The translations under genes were made by a program, and so were the position numbers. Under the pieces are notes generated by a model. The model did not search any database. It saw nothing but the letters and a program-made list of their open reading frames with translations, and had not been told where the DNA came from. This document shows positions 25,374-34,900 of a DNA stretch of 64,000 bases, one piece after another. The stretch is from JBCCCJ01 sp039029315. GTDB taxonomy: Bacteria; Bacteroidota; Bacteroidia; J057. The DNA is taken from contig JBCCGK010000036.1 in assembly GCA_039029315.1 (NCBI GenBank), positions 1 through 64,000 on the forward strand, written 5' to 3'. The stretch's first letter is position 1, and each line of letters opens with the position of its first letter.

Positions 25374-25817
25374 ATGAAGACTTTATCTACTCGATACCAA
25401 TCCTCTGTATCTACCTTACTTGCTGCATACCAAACCGGAACTCTTGGCCATGGTGGAGAGGGAAACTGCGCCATTACACATTTACTTGATGGACAAAGAG
25501 ACTGGATGGATGTAATCAATCCTGCAAGTGGACATATCGACCACTGGAATAAGTACAACCATCCCAGACAATTTGCAAAAGGATTACAACTCATCAATAA
25601 TTCTCCATTTTCAGTTCAGGAGATTATTAAACTGGAAGCGCTTTTCGAAGGCAGAGTGAAAGATCCGCAAGGACATCTGATCTCAACACTTGACGAAGAC
25701 AATGACCCTGATGCGACCCTTGGATTGGGTGCAGTGATTACGGGCTTAGAGGAGATAGAATTCGCACAAGAGTTGTCACCGATTGTTCTTCAGTTCCCTG
25801 AAGCAGAGATGGTATAA
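25374..25817 (+). CDS. conserved hypothetical protein with GHGGEGNCAI motif
   Basis: A 147-residue cytoplasmic protein. The motif GHGGEGNCAITHLL near the N terminus, followed by a WMDVINPASGH segment and FSVQEIIKLEALFEG, resembles small Bacteroidota proteins I recall that carry a conserved G-H-x-x-x-x-CA(V/I)G-like sequence and end with LGLGAVI. No function is known to me. The ATG at 25374 was chosen over an in-frame start at 25320 because the family-like part begins KTLSTRYQSSVSTLLAAY. The single Cys and nearby His could bind metal, but this is speculation. Confidence 0.65.
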   Translation: MKTLSTRYQSSVSTLLAAYQTGTLGHGGEGNCAITHLLDGQRDWMDVINPASGHIDHWNKYNHPRQFAKGLQLINNSPFSVQEIIKLEALFEGRVKDPQGHLISTLDEDNDPDATLGLGAVITGLEEIEFAQELSPIVLQFPEAEMV

Positions 25818-26014
25818 AGCACAAATGACAGTGAGACCCTGCCCCTGACAATCATATTGAGACATCCCGCTTAGGTATAGCAGGAATCTTTGATTGGGGT
25901 ATAGGTCAACCATTCAATTCAAGAATGTATATGTATTTGTGGGACTCTAAAAGGACCTATTTGACTGCTATTCTCCTCTTGAACCTCTCTCAAATCAGGA
26001 AGAAACTTTGCCTC

Positions 26015-26042
26015 AACTCCGGTGATACCGGAGTTTTTTTTT
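26015..26042 (+). terminator. strong rho-independent terminator
   Basis: AACTCCGGT and ACCGGAGTT pair perfectly around a GAT loop (26015-26035), followed by a run of T to 26042. The nearest upstream gene on this strand ends about 200 bp earlier at 25817. Confidence 0.8.
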
Positions 26043-26076
26043 GGCAAAAAATCAAGACTCGCTAAACAAAAAGCCC

Positions 26077-26084
26077 TATTTTTG
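26077..26084 (+). promoter_or_regulatory. -7 box (TATTTTTG) for the DUF2452 gene
   Basis: A perfect TAnnTTTG match between the terminator and the ATG at 26139, giving a leader of about 48 nt. Confidence 0.45.
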
Positions 26085-26138
26085 TGGTTGTAATATCACA
26101 TCAATTAGCTATTGAGGCCTTCATCAAGGAAAACATAC

Positions 26139-26597
26139 ATGGACCCCAACAAAGAAGAGCAAACAAGCGAAAATCCTATAGACAAGGACAAAATCACCGA
26201 CATCCCCTCCTTACTTCCATATCCTCACACCATCGGAAGTGCACTGGTGACACCTGTAGACAAGGGCAAGGTCAAAGGGAAAGCTGTTCTGGCAATGGAG
26301 GAGCAAACCCATATCCAAATGGATCAAATTAAGGAACAAATTGAATTGTTGGCAAAGCAGGCGCGTGCACTCCAGGATCGGGTTGATATTTCCTACAAAA
26401 TTTATCAAGCAGACATAGGATTTGAACCTGCTATTGGGCAAATCTACCACCTGTATGAACGAACAGATGATCAATGGGTCCTCTCACTTGTAGCTCCCTC
26501 TGAGTGGGGACGGCGTATCCCATTTCAATCATTTTTGGCAACAGTCCGCTTACTTGCTGACCATACCTGGGAATTGCAGGACAGAGATAGTTTATAG
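26139..26597 (+). CDS. DUF2452-family protein
   Basis: A 152-residue cytoplasmic protein recognised as DUF2452 by its pattern: DKITDIPSLLPYPHTIGSAL, VDKGKVKGKA, then MEEQTHIQMDQIKEQIELLA, ARALQDRV, IYQADIGFEPAIGQIYHLYE and the closing PSEWG and LLADHTWEL. Members are widespread in Bacteroidota and some Proteobacteria; function is unknown. The ATG at 26139 is preferred to a TTG at 26112. It stands alone between a terminator and the next plus-strand gene. Confidence 0.8.
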   Translation: MDPNKEEQTSENPIDKDKITDIPSLLPYPHTIGSALVTPVDKGKVKGKAVLAMEEQTHIQMDQIKEQIELLAKQARALQDRVDISYKIYQADIGFEPAIGQIYHLYERTDDQWVLSLVAPSEWGRRIPFQSFLATVRLLADHTWELQDRDSL

Positions 26598-26790
26598 ATG
26601 TTGCATATCAAGCAAGCACAAGATTGCACAAAAACAGACATCAAAACCAGCAACCTATCATCACAATCAACTCACCAACAATTTATTACAAAAATAAAAA
26701 CAGACTTTTAAAAGTTTCAAAAATCAAAACCCGAGAGCGAAAAATTCAGTATACCTGAAACATACTACCCACCATACATACAGCTCTCAT

Positions 26791-28335
26791 ATGGATAAGT
26801 TGAAAGTTATTCTTCGCACGCTTTCCCCAGAAGATCATAAGGAACTGAAAGGGTTCGTTCAACGCCAAAAACCCAAAAAACAACGAAAAGACCTGGAACT
26901 CCTTGCTTTGCTCACTGAAGACAAAGCATATACCTCTCAACAAATTGTAGAAAAACTCTATCCCAAAAACAACAATCAAACGGCTTACCACGCCCTTCGA
27001 AAACGATTGATTCATCAATTGACGGATTTCATTGTCCTCAAAAGGCGGCAAGAAGACCCAACCACAGCTTCAACTGTCATGGGAATGATTTCTTTGGCGC
27101 AGCATTTGTTTGCCAAACGAGCCGACAAATTGGCTTGGGAAATGGCCAGAAAGGCAGAAAAAATGGCCCGTGCCCATGAACAATATGATTTGCTCAATGC
27201 CATCTTCAATCTTCAAATTGAACATGCTGATTTGGAAGGTGCCGATGCCCTGGATCAGATTCTTCAAAAAAGAAATGCAAACAAACTCCTGGCAGATGAA
27301 GACGAAAGGGCCAGAATTGCCAACAGTGTGATTACTCAGAAACTTGCTGAAGTCAGGCTAAAGGGAAAGGATCTGAATTTTGACCATACCATCAAGGAAG
27401 TTCTCGAGGTTTACCATCTCACAGAGGCTGTCTCCAAACATCCACGTCTGCTCTACAACTTGATGTTCATTGCTAGAAGTGCTGTTGTCGCCAACAAGGA
27501 CTTCTATACCTTTGAGCCATATATCATTGATACTTACCAAAAACTGGCAGAGTCCCATGGCTTCCCTCCTCAACACCATGCCTATCAACTTCGATTTCTC
27601 TACATGATTGCCCATGTGCTATACCGAAACAAAAAATTTGAGCAATCTGTTCGGTATTTGGATCAAATGCACGATGCCCTTTTTCAGCACCAACAAAGTC
27701 ATTTTGAAAGGTTCTATCCCAGATATGTATTGCTGTTGGCTGCCAACTATTCCTTCCTGGATCGGCTGGATGAAGCGATAGATCTTCTGGAACAGCTCCT
27801 GAACAATTCTTCGATCAAATTGAAAATCCAGGATGCGCTAGATGCTCGATTTAATCTATGCATCTATTACTACCAGAAAGAAGAATTTCAGCGGGTGATT
27901 CAATGCAACTTTGGGTTTACTCATTCGGACAAATGGATGGAGAAAAAAATGGGAAAAGATTGGGTGATTCGACGAAACATCAGCGAAATTATTTTTCAAT
28001 ATGATTTGGACAATCATGATGTATGTCGAAACAAAATCAGATCTCTGGAGCGCAACTACAAAGAGCTTCTGGTCAGGCCAGAATATGTCAAGGCTGTCAC
28101 GTTTTTGGGCTGGGTCAAAGAAATCATGAAGCACCCGGAAAAAATCACAAAACCAGCTTTTTATCAGGAGGTAAGGCGTTCCTTTGATTTTCAGGCCATG
28201 GAACGGGAAGATATACAAGAAGTCCATTTCTATGCATGGCTCAAAGCCAAAATGGTGCAACAACCATTCGCTACCGTTCTGACACAACTCGTTCACAGAC
28301 GAGATGAGGTCGCCGAAGTCGGTGAGTCAGCCTAA
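26791..28335 (+). CDS. helical repeat-like protein of unknown function (514 residues)
   Basis: A 514-residue all-helical protein with no signal peptide. The N-terminal part (VILRTLSPEDHKELKGFVQR, then KLYPKNNNQTAYHALRKRLI and LTDFIVLKRR) resembles the N terminus of the gene at 16740-18176. Later parts look like degenerate TPR helices (YMIAHVLYRNKKFEQSVRYL, NYSFLDRLDEAIDLLEQLL). It may be a scaffold or regulator; function unknown. It overlaps the convergent manA by 4 bp: its TAA and the manA TAG share the sequence CTAA at 28332-28335. Confidence 0.65.
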   Translation: MDKLKVILRTLSPEDHKELKGFVQRQKPKKQRKDLELLALLTEDKAYTSQQIVEKLYPKNNNQTAYHALRKRLIHQLTDFIVLKRRQEDPTTASTVMGMISLAQHLFAKRADKLAWEMARKAEKMARAHEQYDLLNAIFNLQIEHADLEGADALDQILQKRNANKLLADEDERARIANSVITQKLAEVRLKGKDLNFDHTIKEVLEVYHLTEAVSKHPRLLYNLMFIARSAVVANKDFYTFEPYIIDTYQKLAESHGFPPQHHAYQLRFLYMIAHVLYRNKKFEQSVRYLDQMHDALFQHQQSHFERFYPRYVLLLAANYSFLDRLDEAIDLLEQLLNNSSIKLKIQDALDARFNLCIYYYQKEEFQRVIQCNFGFTHSDKWMEKKMGKDWVIRRNISEIIFQYDLDNHDVCRNKIRSLERNYKELLVRPEYVKAVTFLGWVKEIMKHPEKITKPAFYQEVRRSFDFQAMEREDIQEVHFYAWLKAKMVQQPFATVLTQLVHRRDEVAEVGESA

Positions 28336-29327
28336 GCTGGCACCCAGGCTTCTAATAAGGTACAGGATTGGCGGGGCTTGAGTCGAAATCCCGGAAGGGC
28401 TGCCGGAATGAGATATACATCTCCCAACTTCATGTCAAACGGTTTTCCCGCTCCCTCAATCCATCCCTGGGCCTCTCCACCCACACAGACCAGAATAACA
28501 AAAGATTTCAGATGGCTATAATCCCTGACAATGGTCTTTCTTGCTTCCAATCGAAAAGTTGAAAAGTATGGGGATTTGACCAATTCCACCGATTCATTGA
28601 TTTTTGGTTCATAAGGTGTTTTGTACTCCTCATAATAGTCATAATCAATTGCATCAAGTGCCTGTTCTACATGAAGTTCCCGCCTATTGCCATCAGCATC
28701 TTTCCGATCAAAATCATAAATCCGATAGGTAATGTCCGAAGTTTGCTGAATTTCTGCCAACAACAATCCCTTCCCGATGGTATGTACTCGGCCAGCTGGA
28801 AGAAAAAATACATCCCCTGCCGATACTGATTCCCGATTCAGAATGTCAAGCAAGCGCCCTTCCTCGAAGTATTTCTGATAGGATTCACGGTCTAGTTGTT
28901 GATTGAATCCTGCAATGAGGGATGCATCTTCATCAGCTTGAAAAATATACCACATTTCAGTCTTGCCATGAGAGTGATGGCGTTTCTGTGCCAATTCCTC
29001 ATTGGGATGAACCTGAATAGACAGATCCTGATTCGCATCAATGAATTTCACCAATAGAGGGAAGTCAGTTCCAAATTTTTCCCACACATGATCACCGAGG
29101 AGATCTTCTTGATACACGTGAATCAAGTCCGTCAGTGGCTTTCCTTTGAGTGGTCCATTCTTTACCACAGAGATATTTCCCTGAACACCTGATAGCTCCC
29201 ATGTTTCACCACAATTGTCAAGGGGGGAAAATTCCTTTTTGAGAATTGTTCGGATTTTTTCTCCCCCCCAGATCTTTTCTTTGAATATTGGTTGAAAATT
29301 GAGAGGATACAAACTTGGAGATGACAT
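28332..29327 (-). CDS. manA: class I mannose-6-phosphate isomerase
   Basis: Interconverts fructose-6-phosphate and mannose-6-phosphate, supplying mannose for GDP-mannose and surface polysaccharides. The 331-residue cupin enzyme is of the short (Bacillus ManA-like) class. Zinc ligands are visible: H107 in QVHPNEELA, E124 in KTEMWYI and H182 in AGRVHTIG; the catalytic arginine lies in DITYRIYDFDR. The N-terminal LNFQPIFKEKIWGG is typical. It overlaps the end of the convergent helical-repeat gene by 4 bp. Confidence 0.93.
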   Translation of the reverse strand: MSSPSLYPLNFQPIFKEKIWGGEKIRTILKKEFSPLDNCGETWELSGVQGNISVVKNGPLKGKPLTDLIHVYQEDLLGDHVWEKFGTDFPLLVKFIDANQDLSIQVHPNEELAQKRHHSHGKTEMWYIFQADEDASLIAGFNQQLDRESYQKYFEEGRLLDILNRESVSAGDVFFLPAGRVHTIGKGLLLAEIQQTSDITYRIYDFDRKDADGNRRELHVEQALDAIDYDYYEEYKTPYEPKINESVELVKSPYFSTFRLEARKTIVRDYSHLKSFVILVCVGGEAQGWIEGAGKPFDMKLGDVYLIPAALPGFRLKPRQSCTLLEAWVPA

Positions 29328-29405
29328 ATTGTTACTTGCTGATTATCTTTTCTCCTCAAAAAAGATACCACCTCAGCAGAAGAATCAAAAAAATTAATGA
29401 TTGCC

Positions 29406-31778
29406 CTACTCTATCATTAATTTCCCAAAATAATGCTTGTTTTTCCCCTTCATCTGAATCAAATATAGCCCTGTGGTGGCAAAAATGTCATGCCGTAGCA
29501 CCACTTGTTCACCCAGGATGTTGGCCTGTCGATAGACTTCTTGACCAGTAGTTGTCAAAATTCTAAGAGAAAATGCCTCCCGCTCCTGGTTAGAAAACCT
29601 AAGTTCTATATGTCCTGAGCGTGCTGGGTTGGGATACATCTGTATTTGCATACTTGTGTTTTCTTCTAATTTCCAGATAGAAGTAACATTCTGGCTGAGT
29701 CCCTGATGTCCATAAAGTCCCGTTTCCGTTCCCACCAATAATTCATCGAAATATAAGAATTGAATTTTGGTTCCATTGGGATAGGCATAGCCGAGAGTCC
29801 AAAGGCTGTCAGCAACTGGAAAATAATACACATCACTTCCCACAGCTGCATAGACGGTATCAACCCCCATCGTAATGGCTTTTCCCTCCAATCCAGGCCC
29901 AAACGGAAATCCAGAGGTTGTGAAAGGGGTCCAAACTCCAGTACTATTGAGGGGCTTGTAATAAGCGATCGGATGATTGACACCAGCGTCTGTTCCAACA
30001 GCGAGCAAAGTGTCCCCGGTTGGGCTCTTTGCAAGGTCTCGAATGCTAGCAACAATCAATGAGCCAGTACTTGTTCCTCCCGCGTCCATATCCTGCGCTA
30101 CTGTCCAGGTAAGTCCACTCTTTGTTAGGCGATAAACACTTCTACCCGCAGGTGCCGACAACTCATATTCTACTCCAATATAGGCAACTGTATCAGCTCC
30201 TTCCAGATGAAACAGGATGTCATGTACATCAGTATCATAGCCAATGGTAGAAGCATCCAGTAGTATCTGCTCCCAGCTATTCCCTCCGTCCATGCTGACA
30301 AATAAGCCTCCTTTTCCTCCCCATTCTATCTTGTATCCTGCGAAAATAATAGAGGTATCATAGGGACAAACCTCCAGGGAAGTGATGGATGCTGCTCCTG
30401 TAGACAGATTGCCTGCTGATGGATAATTGTAAGGAGGATCTTCGGCAGTAAATACCCGCTGCCAATGTTGTCCTCCATTCTTGCTCTTGTATACCCGAAG
30501 ATTACCCGCATAAACCGTATTGGTGTCATTTGGGGCCATTGCTGCAGCATGATAAGGAGATCCGTCTCCCATCGGAAAAATCGGTTGAGTCCAACGGGGA
30601 TTGTTCAAATAAGTGGAGACTTTTCTGATCCCGGATTTTGACGCCAGCCATGCAGTATTTTTATCCACAGTCATGTCAAAGTCATTCACCTGAACTGCCT
30701 CGATCCCTTCATTGATATCAAAAATTCTGGGACCTCGATTGATACTAAGTCCAAGCCCAACATCGGTTGTCATCAACACCAAATTGGGGTCCAGAGGGTT
30801 GACTGCCACTGCTCCATCATTGGGATGCGAATCTTTTCCCATCGATCCGAAGCTGTTCCAATGTCCTGTCTTTCCTCTGTCATCATTAAAAATGGTTGAA
30901 TAGTAGACATGATAGCCACTGCTGTCTTCCCCAAAAGCCAGATTGCTGCCAGCTGCTCCGCCAAATCCAGTGGCATAGTGCGTCCAACTGCTATCATTGT
31001 CAGAATAAGCGATGTATTTTTGCGCGAAGTCAGAACCAGCACAAAATCGTCGCCCATCAGGAGCGATCCCAAAGCTGGACCAGCGCACCACTCCTCCAAT
31101 AGAAGCAGGAGAGACATCCACAAAGCCTGTAGCAGTAGAAAAAGAGGCCAAAGAATCTGTTGATCTGTACAATTTGGGATGCATATTTTCTCCAAAGATG
31201 TACACCTGGCCAGTGATTGGTTGGATACTCAAGACAGGAGGTCCACTCAGAGCTGGCAGGGTAATGGGGGAAGCCGCATTTTCAGAAAAAGCCCCGGTCC
31301 CTGTCAAGATTCCAAAATGAAGATCTTTTCCTTTGATATAAAGCAATTGATCGCCTTCAATCAGGAGCTTTTCCACGCCCAGACTATCGAGCTTGACGAT
31401 CGCAACAGAACGCGGGTGCGTACTATACAAATCCCCCTGACGAATAAAAAACATCCTGCCAGATTGACTATGTCCTTCGATCTCACGAATCGAGTTACCA
31501 AAGCCTGCCGCTCCATTCAGTGCAGGAACGATCTGAAAATCAGAGGCAATCGGTGCCCCGCCCATTGGATGATAAATATCAGCAAAAAATGCAGAATTGG
31601 CGCTTTCTGTCGTTATGAATAAACGTGTGGAATCAGCAGTGAACCATATATTTTCTATTGCCAGGATTCGACCTCCATACACCCCTTGTGCCTGTGGTGG
31701 ACTCAGTTGTGCAAGAGCATCGTGGAGAGAAAAAAGAAGCAAAAGAGAGGTGGCAAAAGACAGCAGTTTGACTTTCAT
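29406..31778 (-). CDS. secreted BNR-type propeller protein with T9SS sorting domain
   Basis: A 790-residue exported protein. The signal peptide (LLSFATSLLLLFSLHDALAQ) is followed by beta-propeller repeats with Asp-box-like turns (YRSTDSLASF, KSKNGGQHWQRVF, SMDGGNSWEQIL) and a T9SS type A domain at the end (IQMYPNPARSGHIELRFSNQ and LYLIQMKGKNK). It resembles the BNR protein at 5181 in plan, but an enzyme function cannot be assigned. A 9-bp inverted repeat lies just upstream of the start codon. Confidence 0.82.
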   Translation of the reverse strand: MKVKLLSFATSLLLLFSLHDALAQLSPPQAQGVYGGRILAIENIWFTADSTRLFITTESANSAFFADIYHPMGGAPIASDFQIVPALNGAAGFGNSIREIEGHSQSGRMFFIRQGDLYSTHPRSVAIVKLDSLGVEKLLIEGDQLLYIKGKDLHFGILTGTGAFSENAASPITLPALSGPPVLSIQPITGQVYIFGENMHPKLYRSTDSLASFSTATGFVDVSPASIGGVVRWSSFGIAPDGRRFCAGSDFAQKYIAYSDNDSSWTHYATGFGGAAGSNLAFGEDSSGYHVYYSTIFNDDRGKTGHWNSFGSMGKDSHPNDGAVAVNPLDPNLVLMTTDVGLGLSINRGPRIFDINEGIEAVQVNDFDMTVDKNTAWLASKSGIRKVSTYLNNPRWTQPIFPMGDGSPYHAAAMAPNDTNTVYAGNLRVYKSKNGGQHWQRVFTAEDPPYNYPSAGNLSTGAASITSLEVCPYDTSIIFAGYKIEWGGKGGLFVSMDGGNSWEQILLDASTIGYDTDVHDILFHLEGADTVAYIGVEYELSAPAGRSVYRLTKSGLTWTVAQDMDAGGTSTGSLIVASIRDLAKSPTGDTLLAVGTDAGVNHPIAYYKPLNSTGVWTPFTTSGFPFGPGLEGKAITMGVDTVYAAVGSDVYYFPVADSLWTLGYAYPNGTKIQFLYFDELLVGTETGLYGHQGLSQNVTSIWKLEENTSMQIQMYPNPARSGHIELRFSNQEREAFSLRILTTTGQEVYRQANILGEQVVLRHDIFATTGLYLIQMKGKNKHYFGKLMIE

Positions 31779-31782
31779 CAGT

Positions 31783-31807
31783 TTTTAGGAATTTAATTTT
31801 CCTAAAA
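31783..31807 (-). promoter_or_regulatory. inverted repeat in the leader of the BNR/T9SS gene
   Basis: TTTTAGGAA (31783-31791) and TTCCTAAAA (31799-31807) form perfect 9-bp arms with a 7-nt loop, 4 bp from the start codon at 31778. It could be an operator or an mRNA hairpin that limits initiation. Confidence 0.4.
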
Positions 31808-31944
31808 TTGCCAATCATGAAAAAGTAAAAAAATCAAACTTTCTGCAAATGATTACAAGCCGCCTTTCATGTCAAATCTGGTCTCTTTTCATAAGTATTT
31901 AGGGTATATCTTCCATTTTTCGTTACCTAGACAGGAATGCTGCG

Positions 31945-31952
31945 TATATTTG
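31945..31952 (+). promoter_or_regulatory. -7 box (TATATTTG) upstream of the TamB-like gene
   Basis: Perfect TAnnTTTG match. A start about 7 nt downstream gives a leader of about 20 nt to the TTG start codon at 31979, which supports that unusual start. Confidence 0.5.
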
Positions 31953-31978
31953 ATTATTGATTTGAGACCTTCCATACT

Positions 31979-34900
31979 TTGTTGAAACGATTATTCAAGC
32001 ATATAACCAAATTCCTTCTGATTAGTTTCAGCATTCTCTTTATTTTGGGGCTCCTGGCTATATTTCTTGTACGAATCCCTGTCATCCAAACGTATCTTGT
32101 CAAACAGTCAATCGGACTTCTGGAACGCCAAATGGGCAGTAAGGTAGAATTGGCTGAAGTTAGTATGAGTCTGCCTGTTCATGCCGAATTGCGTGGTCTG
32201 CGCATTTATGATCCTCAAGATCAGCTATTGTTGGAAAGCTCAAGCTTTCGCATGAGTCTGTTGAGTTTTTCGCTTTGGGATTTTCTTCTGAACCCAACCC
32301 AGCCTCATATCCTCAGTCTGAGTTCAGTCGAATTGGAAGAACCCGGTTTTTATCTTTACAAACGAGAAAAAGATTCTGTATTGAATCTTCAGCTATTGCT
32401 TGATCATCTTCAAAAGGAGGATACGAGTGAGAGTACAATCGTCCTGGAATTAGACTTCCCTTCTATCCACATTTCGAATGGGACATTTAGCTATCTGGAT
32501 TCAACGGCAGATGAGTTAGACTCCATGCGGGTGGGCAAACTCAATGTTCATCAGCTGGAACTTCATGAAATCAATGGTCAATTATCCCTTTTTATTGTGC
32601 CGGGGAGAGAAATGGACATTGGCTTGCATGAACTTGAGTTGTCAGAACGATTTTCGGGCATGCAGATTCACGAACTGGAAGCTGATCTTCATACCAGCCT
32701 ATTTGGAGAGAAGATCGATTCGACAGCTCCCTATCTGTCTGTGGAAGCCCTATCCCTGACTTCAGGCCAAACCAACATTTTTGCAGATATACACTTCCCG
32801 GATCGCGAACTTGCCCAGGTCTTTGATTTTGAAGATGATGTTGATTTTCAACTCTCTCTGGCAGAACCCTCTCAAATAGATTTTCGGACATTGGAATATT
32901 TTACATCTGATCCTTTGCCTCTGGCAGGAATTCTGCGCGCCCACGGGAATGTCGAAGGAAACTGGACATCCCTCTCAAGTCGGAATCTTGTCCTTCAATA
33001 TGGCGACTCGACCCATCTTGAAAGCAAATTTCAGATCCATAATTATCTGACGCCAGAAGAAACCAAGCTGAACCTTAGCCTCACACAAAGTCAGATCTCC
33101 TTTGTCGAACTACAACGATTTTTGCCCGATGTTCCCTTCCCAGAATTTCTAACAAAGCTGAATCTTTTGGATATCCGTGGGAACTATCTTGGCACCTATC
33201 GGGATTTTCATATCAATACTTCCTTACATTCAGAGCATGGAGAACTCGATGCAGATCTGGATTTACAATTGCCTCAAACCGAATCCGATACCCTGACTTA
33301 TAAAGGCAATTTCTCCACGATCGCGCTCAATGTTGATGCCCTCCACCTGAGCGAAGATCGGTTTTCCAGAAACCTGACAGCAGCTGGCGAGATCGATGGA
33401 CAAGGAACAAGCCTGGAAGAGTTACAGGTAGAGATGAATGTGCTCGTCTCCCAATCTGAATTATTTGGGAAAAGATTGGATTCAATCCGCACCTCATTTG
33501 CTGCTAGTGAGAAAAAATTAACAGGAAAAGTTACCGGAGCAGATTATGAAGGATCTGTGGACGTAGACCTTGCCGTTGACCTGTCGATTTCCCCAGCTGT
33601 ATACAAAATCAAGGGGAACATGGAAGAGATCAATCTGGCTACTTATGCCCAATGGCCGGAGGAGATTTGGGCTTCCAGCAACATCCATGTAGACTTGACA
33701 GGAGATTCACTCGACCTGATGAATGGAGAGATAAAGTTAGGGCAGTTCAGCATGCGGAGAGAAAAAGAGGAAGATCGCTTTGATATTCCGGAATTGTGGT
33801 TCCAGGTCTCTTCCTCTGAAGATCAAACCAAATATTACAACCTCAAAAGTTCTCTGGTTCATCTCGATTTGACAGGCCAGTTCAAATTGGTTGAGACACT
33901 GAAATTGACTGAACAGCTGGTGAATGAGAACCTTATGTATTTCACCAATCAGGACAGCCTGATGGAAAAGTATTATCAAGAGAAAGATTCTGTGATTAGC
34001 AAGGCAAAATATCAAATTGCCCTTTCCACCCAGGATAGTCTCAACAAGGTATTACGTTTTTTCCATGTGCCCGTTTATCTGGCAGAAGGGAGCATGTTGA
34101 TTGGCGGATTCTTGTTCGGGAACACTGATCAGGCAAATGTGACTTTCAGTAGTGATTCTGCAGGTTTTCAGGAAGTCGCATTCAAAGGGAGCAGTGGGGA
34201 TCTATTCATTGCCAAGAATCCATTTGAAGAGTATCCCTTTCTGGCTGGTGGAGTCCAAATGGACCAAATGAAAGTGGGCCCCAAATTGACGATGGATGAT
34301 ATTTCCCTCGATTTACAAGGAGCAGATAATATTTTTGTTACAGACCTTCGCGCACATCAACTCAAGAGTCAGACAGAAATGAAGTTAAAGTTCCGTACGC
34401 TGTTTGCAGATAATGGCAGTGTTCGGTCCAGTATAGACCCCGAAGTCTCAGTCTTCAGAATACAGGAAGACACCTTAACTTTCAACACCAATGATTCCTT
34501 GATTTGGGAAAACAAGGAATTTCTGATTCACAACCTGGTCCTTCAGAATGACAATCAGTATTTCCATCTTCGGGGGAATGTATCAGGTCAGGAAAATAGC
34601 GAACTCAATTTTTCAATCAGTCAGCTAAGCCTGGGGATTTTATCTGAACTGTATCCATTATCCTTTGATATTGCTGGGAATTTCAATGCGGAGATTCGTG
34701 GATTCAACCTCTTGAAAAAACCAAAATTCGAACTGCGAAGTCGGATTGATGATTTTGCCCTGAATGAGTATGCCTATGGACAGATATCAATAGATAGCAA
34801 ATGGCAGGATGAGCAGGATCAGGTTGATCTTCATGCTGTCCTGCAAAAAGATCTGGATACCACCCTCATGCTGAGTGGCTATTATTCGCTGGTTGATACC

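Larger units (their letters stand above)
25818..26138. other. intergenic region with a terminator and possible small transcript
   Basis: A 321-bp stretch. An inverted pair ATAGGTC (about 25901) and GGACCTAT (about 25952) lies ahead of the strong terminator at 26015, so a short structured RNA or a long 3' untranslated region is possible. A -7 box for the DUF2452 gene follows. Confidence 0.35.
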
